A stretch of DNA of 64,000 nt from Lucinisca nassula (lineage: Eukaryota > Mollusca > Bivalvia > Lucinida > Lucinidae). Positions 20,151 to 29,737 of the stretch are shown here, one piece after another. Under the pieces are notes generated by a model. It searched no databases. It was not told the origin of the DNA and was given only the letters and a program-made list of their open reading frames with translations. Position numbers and translations under genes: made by a program. The stretch spans positions 155,547,900 through 155,611,899 of the forward strand of contig OY757013.1 in the NCBI GenBank assembly GCA_963580285.1, written 5' to 3'. The first letter of the stretch is position 1. Every line of letters begins with the position of its first letter.

Positions 20151-20397
20151 ACAATACGAAAACACGTCTATTTAAATATATTGAAAATTTAACCATCAAC
20201 AAATAAAAATTTCCGTATTTCTGCTCAAAACAAAGCTCGTGGGTACTTCTTAGAACCGTCTAGGCGAAACGGTCTGATAACCTACCCACAAGCTTTGTTT
20301 TTTGGGCAGAAATAAGAAGATTGATATGCATGTATAACCCTGTAAACCCCAGTTTTACTGTATATAAGTGGGGTTTTAGGCAGTGTTTCCCTGATGA
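20151..20397. repeat. HpM hairpin MITE
   Basis: Left 'tacgaaaacacgtctattta', centre 'TTAGAACCGTCTaggcgaaACGGTCTgATAA' with 'aaagctcgtgggtacttc' and 'ctacccacaagctttg', right arm 'gtaaaccccagttttactgt' and 'gtggggttttaggcag'. Confidence 0.8.
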
Positions 20398-20589
20398 CTT
20401 GCAAATTATTTTTATTGTTGGAACGCAAAATACATAAACAAGATATATCTTTAAAAAGATTTAATTGGAAGGTTGTTTTGAAATATTAGCTACTATAGTG
20501 ATTTAGCAACAATTTTCCAGCTATGAAGTGGTTTACTGCATTCAAACAATTGAGCTGTCACGTGAGAAAAAAATAATATTGCAGAGCAC

Positions 20590-20865
20590 GGTGTCCCGCC
20601 TGTCTAGGCTAAGGTCAAAGTTAAAGGTCAAGGGTAAAATCGACCTAATTTGAACAAGTATATGCACAACATATATGAAAGAACTCTTCATTTTTTCCTT
20701 TTTTTAGTTTTGAGCACAACTGCTAGGATCAACATAAAGGGTTGTACATATGGTGGACTTAGGTGCACAGACGGATGAATAACGGATGAATAGACAAACG
20801 GATGGAAACTTGCACGCCTTTATTCCCCTGCTGAAGCAGGCGTGGCAACATATAATGTCTTATGT
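20590..20865 (-). repeat. PRL-type fragment
   Basis: Read on the minus strand: left-tip palindrome CCTGCT-tc-AGCAGG (20827-20841), a degraded GTCC/ATCCGT microsatellite, then AGGTCA-containing sequence ('aaaggtcaagggtaaaat'). It has the same order of parts as the 13.25-kb element with only a short core. Confidence 0.5.
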
Positions 20866-21476
20866 AGACCTAACTAGACAAAATTTTGACATAAAACTTT
20901 AACATTTTCTGCTACCAATGACCGTGGTAAATTGGTTGTTCGGGAATGTTGTTCATACGTTGAACTAGACTTTGTTTGTTTGGTTTAAACTTTATTTTAT
21001 TTGCATAATACATGAAAAGTATACAAAACAGAATATAATACGATTACAGTACAATGACTATACAAATGGGATTCAGAAAAAAGTCAAATGACTTATTCGA
21101 ATCTGTATCCCAAGTGTTTGCAATACTATTATATGTACAATCTTATTGTAATTGTCATTCAATAATTATGAAATTCCTCACACTTTTGTAACTGTTTAAA
21201 CATAAATATAACAGATAGTTAGAAGGGGCTCCACGGGGAGTGGAACATACTTGCATTTTTGTAATAATTAAGAAGGCATTATGTTATGGACAACATTCAA
21301 CAAAAAACCTGTAAAGAGCTGGATTTCATGCTGTTCGACATATGTGTAAGAGTTCCCGCATTTGAAAGTAGCGCATCTAAATTTTCTTTATCTTAGTTAT
21401 ACCATATAAACACATGTGGTCAGAGGTAATTACTTTTAAAGTTGATGCATGGGTATAAACAGTCGATCAGACTAAA

Positions 21477-23825
21477 TCAAAAGCGTTTAGATTTTAATAT
21501 GTACATGTAATCATGCACCGCTGAGAAGATATCTTTATTTTGGTCGTCTGACAGGTCAGTACTACCATATAAGAAAATATTTACTGTTGGTTGACAATAT
21601 ATCGAGACTCTATTTAGCAGCTCTTGCCTGATCTGTCCAAAACGGTTGCATATAAAGAAAAAATGTGAAGTGTCCTCAACTGCGCCACATTCGCATAAAG
21701 GACTGTCAATAATATTTTTCTGAAAAAGGTGTTGGCTTAAAGAGCTACAGTTCAGTCGTATTCGAGCATGATATATTTGTCCTAGTCGTGAACCAGATTG
21801 GTAGTATTGTGGGGGCTTGTTAATATTATTATTAAGTTTATATTTAAAAGTTGCTGCAGACGGTGAGTTCTTAATATCTTCCGAAAGATTATTCCAAATT
21901 CGCGTGGATGAAGGAAGAAATGAATTATAGTACTGCTGGGATCTTGCAGGGATTGTCTGAAGGTTTGTCTCATTACGCAAATTATATCGAGATATACTGC
22001 CTACAGTTGGTGGTACAAGTGAAGAGAGGTATTCGGGGGTAATATTGTTAACCATCTTATAGTATAGGATGAGTTTGTGTTTTTCTCTTCTCGATGCAAG
22101 ACTTTCCCACCCTGTGTCCGATAGAAGTGATTGGATTGATGCAAGTTTAGTTGCTCCCGTGACAATACGAGCAGCTTCATTTTGGATTTTTTCCAAGTCG
22201 TTTGACTCTTGCTGAGTGCAGTTATCCCAAACAACATTGGCGTATTCTAAAAGTGGTCTTATAAAAGATATAAATATAGTTTGAAGAGACTTTCTATCAA
22301 GCTGGAATTTCAGTCTACGCATAATATTTATGCGAAACCATGCTTTTGCTTTAACAAGTTCTATATGTTCGTGCCAGGAACAGTCCTTTGAGAAGGTGAG
22401 ACCTAAGTGTTTGTGGAAGTCCACATCATTAATTAATTGTTGATTCATGTTAAGCGGTGGATGAAGGGGTTTATTATGTTTCCGTGATAATACCATGGAG
22501 TCAGATTTCGCTGGGTTGAAAGATACAAGCCATTTAGTCGCCCACGAATGTATTTTGGCAAGGTCTGCATTCAATTCATCAGCCGCATGTATAGGGTTGT
22601 CTACAATAATATAAAGGCTGGTATCGTCGGCGAAGAGCCGTATACAAGAGTTAATATCGTCTACAATGTCATTGATGAAGATAAGAAAAAGTATAGGTCC
22701 TAAAATAGATCCCTGCGGTACACCTGCTTTAAGAGGTGCCCAGGAAGAAGCAGATCCAGGTAATACTACTCTCTGTTTCCTGTTTTCCAAATAGTCCTTA
22801 AGCCACGCCAGGAAAGAGCCAGATATCCCAGTAGATTCGAGCTTATAGAGAAGGCCACGGTGCCACACTCTATCAAATGCCTTGCTTATATCGCAAAACA
22901 CTGCGCGAACTTCTTTGCCTTGGTCAAGAGATTGACAGAAAGTGTTATATATATCTACAAGCTGATTGACTGTAGAGTCGCCGGGAATAAATCCTGACTG
23001 TAATGTTGTCAGTATGTCATTATCTCGGATGAAATTAAATAAATGTTTATGAACTATTTTTTCTAAGACTTTGCCTACAGCACTGAGAAGAGATATAGGC
23101 CTATAATTAGAAACAACTGAGGGGTCGTCTTTTTTAAAAATAGGAGTTACATTTGCTTCCTTCCATATCAAAGGTACCTTGCCAGAGGTTAACGAGAAGT
23201 TAAATAAATCACTAAGAGGAAAAGAAAGAGGTTGAGCTAGTTCCTTCAATACGCGGTTGTTTATAGAGTCGGGGCCCGTTGCCTTGCCTAATTTTAAGGA
23301 TTTTAAAACGGATTCAACTTCGGAGGGTGAAGTAGAGACAGAACTCAAGCTATGTCCAGGAGGGGGAAAGTCAAATGATAAGGTGGCATTTGTTTCGTCC
23401 AGCTCGGTTTGTCCTACAAAGAAATCGTTCATTAGCCTTGCCTTGTCAACCTCTTCTGTGTAGACAGTATCATCTTTGTATAACGGAGGGACTGAGGATG
23501 ATTGGTCAGGTTTTATAAACTGCTTAAGAGTCTTCCACCAGTCACGTGGTCCTATATCGTTATTATTAAGTTTTGCCGCCAATTTGTCTATTTGTTGTTG
23601 TTTAAGCTTGCGAATTTCTGCTGTAGTATTATTTCTTACGCGTTTATAGCTTTCAAAGTCTGTTATGTTATTTGTTCTTTTAAATTTTTTGTATAAACGT
23701 TTGCGTTTTCTAATTAATTTTTTAGCATCGTTTGTTAACCAGGAAGGATCAGATTGTCGTATCTTAACTCTTTTATTGGGGATGTGTTTGTCAGCTAGTT
23801 CTGAGATACGTCTTGTTAATATCTA
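21477..23825 (-). CDS. LINE ORF2, C-terminal part: reverse transcriptase
   Basis: Open from the frameshift near 23815 to the stop at 21477. The frame upstream of 23582 is a continuation with no Met needed. RT blocks appear in order: 'NYRPISLLSAVGKVLEK', 'QSGFIPGDSTVNQL', 'FCDISKAFDRVWH' (first catalytic Asp), 'GVPQGSILGPILFLIFIND' and 'RLFADDTSLY' (FADD at 22623-22634, catalytic pair intact), then 'FNPAKSD' and 'HLGLTFS' of the thumb side. The C-terminus holds CECGAVEDTSHFFFIC, a C-x-C-x6-H-x4-C knuckle often seen at LINE C-termini. All catalytic RT residues are present, so the RT could be functional if the frameshift were bypassed. No RNase H domain is seen. Confidence 0.92.
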
Positions 23826-24807
23826 TATCAATGTTCATAAGTGTTTCCCAGTCAGTTTCTCGAATATCGCGAGTAAAAGATTCATAATCACCGCGATCAA
23901 ATAACCGTATATGCCTGTAGAAGGCAGGAACTACATTTTTATGAAAGTTTAATACAAAATAGACTGGACAATGGTACCTAGTATTTTGATCGAGAAATGG
24001 GTCACCTACCCCGCTTAAAAGTATACTATTTTTATTGGAAGTAAAGACCAAATCTATAATAGAAGATGAGTTCTCAGTGAAATGGGTTGGCTCCACTATT
24101 ATCTGGTCTATGCTGAATTGTTGACAGATATCAGAAATTTTTTCATTGGTTGCGTTTTTTAGGGTATCGAGATTGAGATCAACTGTAATAAATACGTCTT
24201 TTATATTACTATCAAAGGCAAGGCTAATTGAATCTTCAATAACAGACATGATTTGGGAAGGGGAATTTGGGGGTCTATAGAAATTTCCTAGAAGAAATTT
24301 TCTGTGATGAACTGTGACTTCGACCCAGATGCACTCAATATTCGGTAATTCAAGATCGCTCCGACGACGGGAAAATACGTTGTCCTTAATGTAGACGCAT
24401 ACCCCTCCGTGGTTATCTCCACCTCGGTCACGGCGATAAAGTTTGAATCCATCTAGTTTTATGGAGTCGTCGGGTATATTTTGGTTAAGCCAAGTTTCTG
24501 TTAAGCAGATGATAGAAAAATTTCTTAGTTCAGTTCCTATCAAATCAATTTTATTAGTGATGCTTTGGATGTTGTAATGAACTATAGAGAAGTATTTTGA
24601 TAGTAATGCATCATCCATGTCTAATGAGTCAGATTCAGTTTGAGATAAATTCGGGCCGGGGTTGAGTTCGATGTCCCCTGATCGTTGTAGTAAAAGTGAT
24701 AGAATTATCAATAATTCAAAAAGCGTAATGTGTTTTATTCCTTTAACTTTGCAGTGGCGAACGTAATGTAAGCCTATCCGCATCCTGTAAAGTTGAATAT
24801 CACTCAT
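23791..24807 (-). CDS. LINE ORF2, N-terminal part: signal-like segment, 2A-like motif, APE endonuclease
   Basis: A 338-residue frame. Residues 24-41 are hydrophobic (ITLFELLIILSLLLQ), followed at 45-52 by DIELNPGP (24652-24675), which fits the 2A consensus D-V/I-E-x-N-P-G-P with recoding between G51 and P52. An APE endonuclease follows: 'HYNIQS', 'LTETWL', 'RDRGGDNHGGV', 'GNFYRPP', 'IIDLVFTSN' and a terminal 'HCPVYF'. Two usual catalytic positions look altered: the GDFN block reads VDLN, and the Asp of SDH reads Tyr (RYHCPV). Nuclease activity is therefore doubtful. The frame ends by frameshift, and the next frame continues the protein directly into the RT part. In families with this layout, 2A makes the ribosome skip a bond and, near a signal sequence, can split protein targeting; function here is inference. 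Confidence 0.88.
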   Translation of the reverse strand: MSDIQLYRMRIGLHYVRHCKVKGIKHITLFELLIILSLLLQRSGDIELNPGPNLSQTESDSLDMDDALLSKYFSIVHYNIQSITNKIDLIGTELRNFSIICLTETWLNQNIPDDSIKLDGFKLYRRDRGGDNHGGVCVYIKDNVFSRRRSDLELPNIECIWVEVTVHHRKFLLGNFYRPPNSPSQIMSVIEDSISLAFDSNIKDVFITVDLNLDTLKNATNEKISDICQQFSIDQIIVEPTHFTENSSSIIDLVFTSNKNSILLSGVGDPFLDQNTRYHCPVYFVLNFHKNVVPAFYRHIRLFDRGDYESFTRDIRETDWETLMNIDIDINKTYLRTS

Positions 24808-24830
24808 TCAATTCTAGGAGAAGGCCCTGT

Positions 24831-25152
24831 GGATGCGGATAGTGCGAGCAACATGCGGGCACATGTTTGGGATACCCAGCGTCGTCCATGATTGAACGTT
24901 TTGTTAGTTGAAATCAGGTAATACAGTCAATTAGCCAACGTGTTAATTTGGACGACGCTAGCACTGGTTTAGTTTGAATCCTGTCCATGGTAATACTAAT
25001 GGTCATTAAAAATGAGAAGAAATAAAATTCCCCGTGGAGCAAAGTAATGGTAAAGTGAAAAACAGCAAAAGTAAGTACAAAATGTAACATAATGTTACCG
25101 GTGAAAACACAATGAATCAGGACAAAGGACAAATGCTTTTTAATCAATCGAT
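24831..25152. other. LINE 5' flank, unassigned
   Basis: Probably includes the LINE 5' UTR. 'tgtggatgcggatagtgcga' lies just upstream of the start. No other feature recognised before the MITE at 25153. Confidence 0.4.
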
Positions 25153-25400
25153 CATCGCGAAAACACGCCTATATAATTTGGACCCCTTAAACCCCACTCT
25201 CATGTAGAAGAACTGGGGTTTACAGAGGTATACAATATTTTGCCTGCATCTTACCAAAAGCATAGACCGCTGGTACTCGACATAGCCGCGGCCCTCTCGG
25301 GCCCCAACAATCCACCCTCCGAGCAGAAAAGAGAAAAAGAAAAAAATCATAATTTTTCATCTTAATGGCAATGTCTTTGTACAGGCGTGTTTTCGCAATA
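25153..25400. repeat. HpM MITE, variant with degraded centre
   Basis: Inverted ends CATCGCGAAAACACGCCTATA (25153) and the complement of TATTGCGAAAACACGCCTGT (25378-25400). The arm 'actggggtttacagagg' is present, but the central palindrome is reduced to 'gctggtactcgacatagccg'. Confidence 0.75.
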
Positions 25401-26067
25401 GAAGTCAACATTCTGCTATTTGGATCTTTACTATCTATAACAGATCTGAAACAGTTTCATAAAAAAAAAAATATGTTAACGGAGAAAAGAATCATGCTTG
25501 GTCGGTTCCGTCACAGATCTCATACAGCGTCGAGACAAGACCTAACCAACATCGATTCGACGTCGCTGTCTAATCAATGCTGTACCGGTGTTGTTCCAAC
25601 GCTATACGCCCACTGAAATAAATAAGATCTCTCTACCCAATACTTGACAATAATGAAACCATAGCGGTTGGAATCTTTTAAGCAAGTATAAACACAATTC
25701 AGTTGAACAATTTTGAGCCGGGGCATGGCAATCCGTGTTGAAACTTCAAACGAAGAAGAAGAGAGAAAAAATGTCTTCTATTTTCTATTTATACCGTTAA
25801 ACAAGGTAAAAGAGAAATTCACGAAAGTCTTCATATGGTCACATAGACCCGACCAAGACTAAGCACCTCTGGCCGCTAGTAAAGTTTTGCAGTTTTCTCC
25901 ATGCCGCGGCTCTTCAGTAACACGAGATAACCGTGTTTGAGTCAAGATCGGTGAAATCAATAGGTCAGCCATGAGACCGTGCGTGTATATGAAGATAGGT
26001 ATTTGTCAAAGTCAACAGTGGACTACATGATACAGATGTAAGTACATGAAGTTCTTGTAATATTATT
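25401..26067. other. Unassigned interval
   Basis: No gene or repeat recognised. A frame of 83 residues at 25365-25616 begins inside the MITE and has no family signature. Confidence 0.4.
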
Positions 26068-26303
26068 TTAACCCCTTTTGCACCGGAAACTCCGAAACGG
26101 GTAATTGGCAAACAGTGCAGGCCCAGGTCAGACTCCGCAGAACGTGGCGACCGATCAGGGCCCTACACTGCTTGCTGGATGCTCAGCGAATTTACACACG
26201 TATTGTTTTTAAATAGGAAAGATAAAACCTTCAACGCTATATCTTGAACTGGACTCAAACAGTATATACGAAGGAAGATTCCAATTGGTACAAAATGGGT
26301 TAA
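26068..26303. repeat. TTAA-C MITE with internal palindrome
   Basis: TTAA at 26068 and 26300; tips TTAACCCCTTTTGCACC and TTAACCCATTTTGTACC read inward. It contains the family palindrome 'ggcaaacagtgcaggcccag' ... 'gggccctacactgcttgc', placing that palindrome inside TTAA-C elements as at 19.9 kb. Confidence 0.82.
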
Positions 26304-26424
26304 AACTCATAGTAAAACTCGTTGCTTTTAATAAGAGTCGTTGTATAAGGAAAAACAAATTAAGAAACCTTTGGTTTTGTCAGAACAACATCATGTCCTT
26401 CGCAAATGGAGAAGAAAAATTAAA

Positions 26425-26700
26425 CACGCATCACCAAAATATGCCTATATAGTTATGACCCTAAAACCCCACCCGTAAATAGCAAGACCGGGGTCCGAGG
26501 CGGTATTAAAAATTCCTCCCATTCACGCCCGAAAAGCACAGACCGCTGGTACTCGATAGAACCGCCTCAGGTTCCACCGAGCCCCAGCAATCAGTGCCCC
26601 GAGCACAAATAAGAAAAAACGTCCCGATCCACCATCTCAAACCTTCACCCCTCAGCTGAAAAATCATCAATGCATTTGTATAGGAATGCCCTCGTAAGGA
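26425..26700. repeat. HpM MITE, diverged
   Basis: 'catcaccaaaatatgcctat', 'accggggtccgaggcggtat', 'gctggtactcgatagaaccg' and terminal 'gtataggaatgccctcgtaa'. Both arms carry many T-to-C and A-to-G substitutions. Confidence 0.7.
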
Positions 26701-27574
26701 CACTTCAAATTGAAGTTAATGTCTTGCGGTAAAAAAAGGAATTTAAATAAGTTCGGGACTAGTTCAAGTCATGGTCTTACTCACGAGCAAGGCCATTTAT
26801 TGGCACTAGTCTATACGTGTGTCTCACATCATCGTGACTCTTTGTCTCCGCCTTGTCGAAACGAAACACAAGGCCAGAGCGTCAGAGTCATGAATTGGTA
26901 CCAAAGTATAATACATCACGAAAAAATTGCATCTGCTTTTTCAAGTACAAAATAGTTGGGAACAATTAAACACGTGGGACCTATTCAGTAGGAATCGATG
27001 AGCCGAGGCAAAACAAACCCCGCCATAAGAGCTGAGATTCCGGTGAAGACCCAGGCCAGGTCGCGCATCAAGCCAGCTGGACCAAGCCATCGCCTGTTAG
27101 TTTCCCGTGTTAGCTACAAAATATTTTATTTATTTATTTTATTATTATTATTGGCATTGTCGCGCAGGCTGGCTCGAGCCGTCACCGGGCCAACTGTGGG
27201 CCCCGTCCCGCACCGGCTCATGTTTCCTGTCTTGTACAAATTAAGATAGCGGCGTGTTTTTTTTATAATTGAGAATATACGACTGTCATTGACATGATTC
27301 TGTCACTATGTCACGATGATCACGCACATGTCGTGGAAGAGACTGCACGTAGGTCAGTGGGCTACGAAGACATAACAATACTCGTATATGATATTACAAG
27401 GAAGACAATTATTAACAGTTACATATGTTGCACATGATAATGCAACAGGTAAGCTTTTGAGTGTCATTATGAAAGCATATGCCAACTCAAATACATCGGA
27501 AGTATGATTGTTCAAAAATGAACAATCTAAGACAAAAACTGAGACATTTTCCGCGACCGCACAAAACACAGATC
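26701..27574. other. Unassigned interval
   Basis: No gene supported. It contains an AT-rich low-complexity run (27120-27155, TTTATTTA/TTATTATT) and GC-rich sequence around it ('aagccagctggaccaagcc', 'gccaactgtgggccccgtcc') that I cannot assign. A 141-residue minus-strand frame (27354-27779) runs through HpM sequence and is not credible. Confidence 0.4.
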
Positions 27575-27700
27575 GCGTGCACTCGCCAGTCAGTTCTGAC
27601 GAGCACCCACAGCCTGTGCCCCGAGTCGGGAACAAGAAAGGTACTGTCCACCCCCCACAACCCCAGCCCTGATACACGATAGTGGGGTTCGACGGGGTCA
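27575..27700. repeat. HpM MITE, right half, C-enriched
   Basis: 'gttctgacgagcacccacag' and 'cccgagtcgggaacaag' are followed by 'ccccagccctgatacacg' and 'gtggggttcgacggggtca', the standard right arm with many T-to-C changes. Confidence 0.6.
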
Positions 27701-27824
27701 AGATCACAATATACCTTCGTGTTGGTGCAGTGATATTACATTTAAGCGAGCTCAGATAAAAATAACTTAATCTAAACAAAAAAGACTAATAAATATATGG
27801 ACGATCTTACATGAGTGCCCATGC

Positions 27825-28060
27825 ATTATTAATTCCCTCAACGAGTTGAGGAAGAGGGATAAAAAGCTAGGCTTTGGCGAGCACTCTATGCCTCTTTCCT
27901 CCGCGAGTTCAATAAGCACAGCGAAAACATAGCACGGGTGCAAGATGCTGTTTGTAAAACGCACCCTACGCCCACAATATGCATGCAAAAATTTCAGCAT
28001 TCCACCATAAGTAAATGCAACGTCGCTGAGGACGTTGTGAATTTGCATATTTAATCCATT
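27825..28060. repeat. Diverged relative of the 28.1-28.6 kb repeats
   Basis: 'gcacgggtgcaagatgctgt' and 'tttggcgagcactc' echo 'ccacgggtgtaagattctgt' and 'cttcggcgagctc' downstream. Small hairpin CCTCAAC-ga-GTTGAGG at 27837-27852. Confidence 0.45.
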
Positions 28061-28082
28061 AGTGGATTAAGGAATCTATTAA

Positions 28083-28610
28083 ATAGAGGATCCCACACGA
28101 ATGGCCATTTCATTTGAAACTCATGAAACGAGCCTTCGGCGAGCTCCATAAATCTCATATAAAACGACCACGGGTGTAAGATTCTGTTTATCATACTACC
28201 ACCTCAAATGGAATTTTCTCGCTTCTAAAGCCGACAACCATCCAACAGAAAGCGCACGGCCGACATGGACGTCGTCACGACGTTACTTTCTCCCGCCAAA
28301 GTGTTATTACACGATATTTATCACATGGCTTTTTTCACTGCTTATCAACGACGCCAGGTGATGAACAGAGGATCTCACACGAGTGGCCATTCCATATGAA
28401 ATTTATGAAACGAGCCTTCGGCGAGTTTCATAAATTTCATACAAAACGACCACGAGTGCAAGACTTCGTCCATCTCATGACCATTTTAAAAACGACTTTT
28501 TGCCTTTAAAGTTCACAGTATTTCAACAGAAAGTGCATGGTTGACATGGACGTCATCATGACGTTACTTTCTCCCGCCAAAGTGTTATTACACTGTGGTC
28601 ATACGTCATT
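28083..28610. repeat. Two direct copies of a ~240-bp hairpin-bearing repeat
   Basis: 28083-28330 and 28372-28610 share 'gaggatc-cacacga', 'gaaacgagccttcggcgag', 'aaaacgaccacg', 'gacatggacgtc' and 'cgttactttctcccgccaaa'. The second copy has a hairpin TGAAATTTATGAAAC-gagccttcggcga-GTTTCATAAATTTCA at 28398-28441. Confidence 0.82.
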
Positions 28611-29138
28611 TATAACGCGACGTTATCCACTGCAAATCAACGCCATGTGACAAATGACGTTATTACACTCTCAGCCGCGACGTCATATGATAAAACGATA
28701 TAAGATACGCCAACCATATACGGCCAAACGATTAAAATACTACTGATGCTCAGTAAGTCGTCATGGTGAACACAGACATAAAGGTCCGGACGGCCCACAC
28801 AGCCCAGTCGCACCAAGTGCCAACTGGTTGATCAATGTTTGGCTCGATGCTTTGTAGAAAGCTTTGTGTAGTAACAAGAATGACCCAAGCGCCGACGGTA
28901 ACTTATAACCTTAATACAAACGAAAACATTTCGAAATCACGCCTGTTGAAATAGGGCGAAAGTTTATCCATCGCAAGAATGGACGTTATCTGATAGGAAA
29001 TTAGGATGTTTGGATATCTTATCCTATTTCTTCTTAAACACACAAACCCAGTGTACACGCCAGAACCGAGGCCAGCGTTTGTTTAGTGCTACTTGACCCA
29101 TGTACATGTTTGACTGGCGCCCTTTTTGGGACCATCAT
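28611..29138. other. Unassigned interval
   Basis: About 530 bases; no gene. 'gttattacactctcagccgc' and 'gcgacgttatccactgc' suggest the preceding repeat continues for about 70 bp; the remainder is unassigned. Confidence 0.4.
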
Positions 29139-29141
29139 GGG

Positions 29142-29216
29142 CAAACAGTGCATGCCCGGATCAGACGCCCCACCACGTGGCGTCTGATCCGGGTTTACAC
29201 TGTTTGGTAAAGGTAC
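29142..29216. repeat. Hairpin of the TTTGC palindrome family
   Basis: 28-base arms with three mismatches: CAAACAGTGCATGCCCGGAT... against the complement of ...ATCCGGGTTTACACTGTTTG, centred on GGCGTC/GACGCC. The flanking TTAA tips are not evident. Confidence 0.85.
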
Positions 29217-29737
29217 TTTTCTGGCTAAGCACACACACATATACATCATAAGCTAATCATAAGTACCGTTGTAAGCATGGAGCCTCTATGTTCAGTTACA
29301 CCATCTTACTGTGAATATACATTCTAGAGGGCTATTGTATCCTGAGTGTACTACACGTACACATAGGTCACTTGGGTGACTGCAAACATTTGATACACAT
29401 GTGAATCCAAGGTCGAATATAACTGTTAATTGTGATGCACTCAACAAATATACCATAAAGTATCTAAAATTCTAAGAGAGAATGAGATTGATACCCCAGC
29501 AGGCACCCAACGCGTGTGCAACGTCACATCTACGTCGATGCAACGTCGTGACGTCGCATCAACGCCGATACGACGCTGCACAGACGTCGTACTGGGACGA
29601 GGTCTGTAATGAGACTAAAAATCATCACAGGAAGCATTGTCAGGATGTACGGAGGGGGTCAGGCCGTTTCGTGGTAATCACGAAATAACCGGACCCCGTC
29701 CTTACATCAGAGTACAAACCAATCTCGTGACCATAGC
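29217..29737. other. Unassigned interval with ACGTC-rich stretch
   Basis: 29500-29600 is rich in ACGTC and ACGTCG repeats. 29660-29705 contains an imperfect inverted repeat, GGGGTC-aggccgtttcgtgg... with ...CGGACCCC. No gene. Confidence 0.4.

Larger units (their letters stand above)
20960..24830 (-). mobile_element. Nearly complete APE-type LINE with N-terminal 2A-like motif
   Basis: A non-LTR retrotransposon on the minus strand: 5' flank to 24830, one ORF2-like coding unit (24807-21477) broken by a single-base frameshift near 23815, then about 500 bp of 3' UTR ending near 20965 in 'ataaagtttaaaccaaacaa' plus CAAA repeats. The domain order APE endonuclease, reverse transcriptase and C-terminal Cys/His knuckle fits the CR1/Jockey superfamily. 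No ORF1 lies directly upstream; the 2A-bearing ORF begins the coding region. It has no internal stop in over 3.3 kb, so it is young compared with the other LINEs here. Confidence 0.88.

Noticed and set aside
23582..23582. Start of a separate RT protein at 23582
   Set aside because: The codon is TTG and the frame is open upstream to the frameshift near 23815, continuing the endonuclease protein.
27354..27779. 141-residue secreted-like protein, minus strand
   Set aside because: It runs through a degraded HpM element; Cys-rich look is due to base composition.
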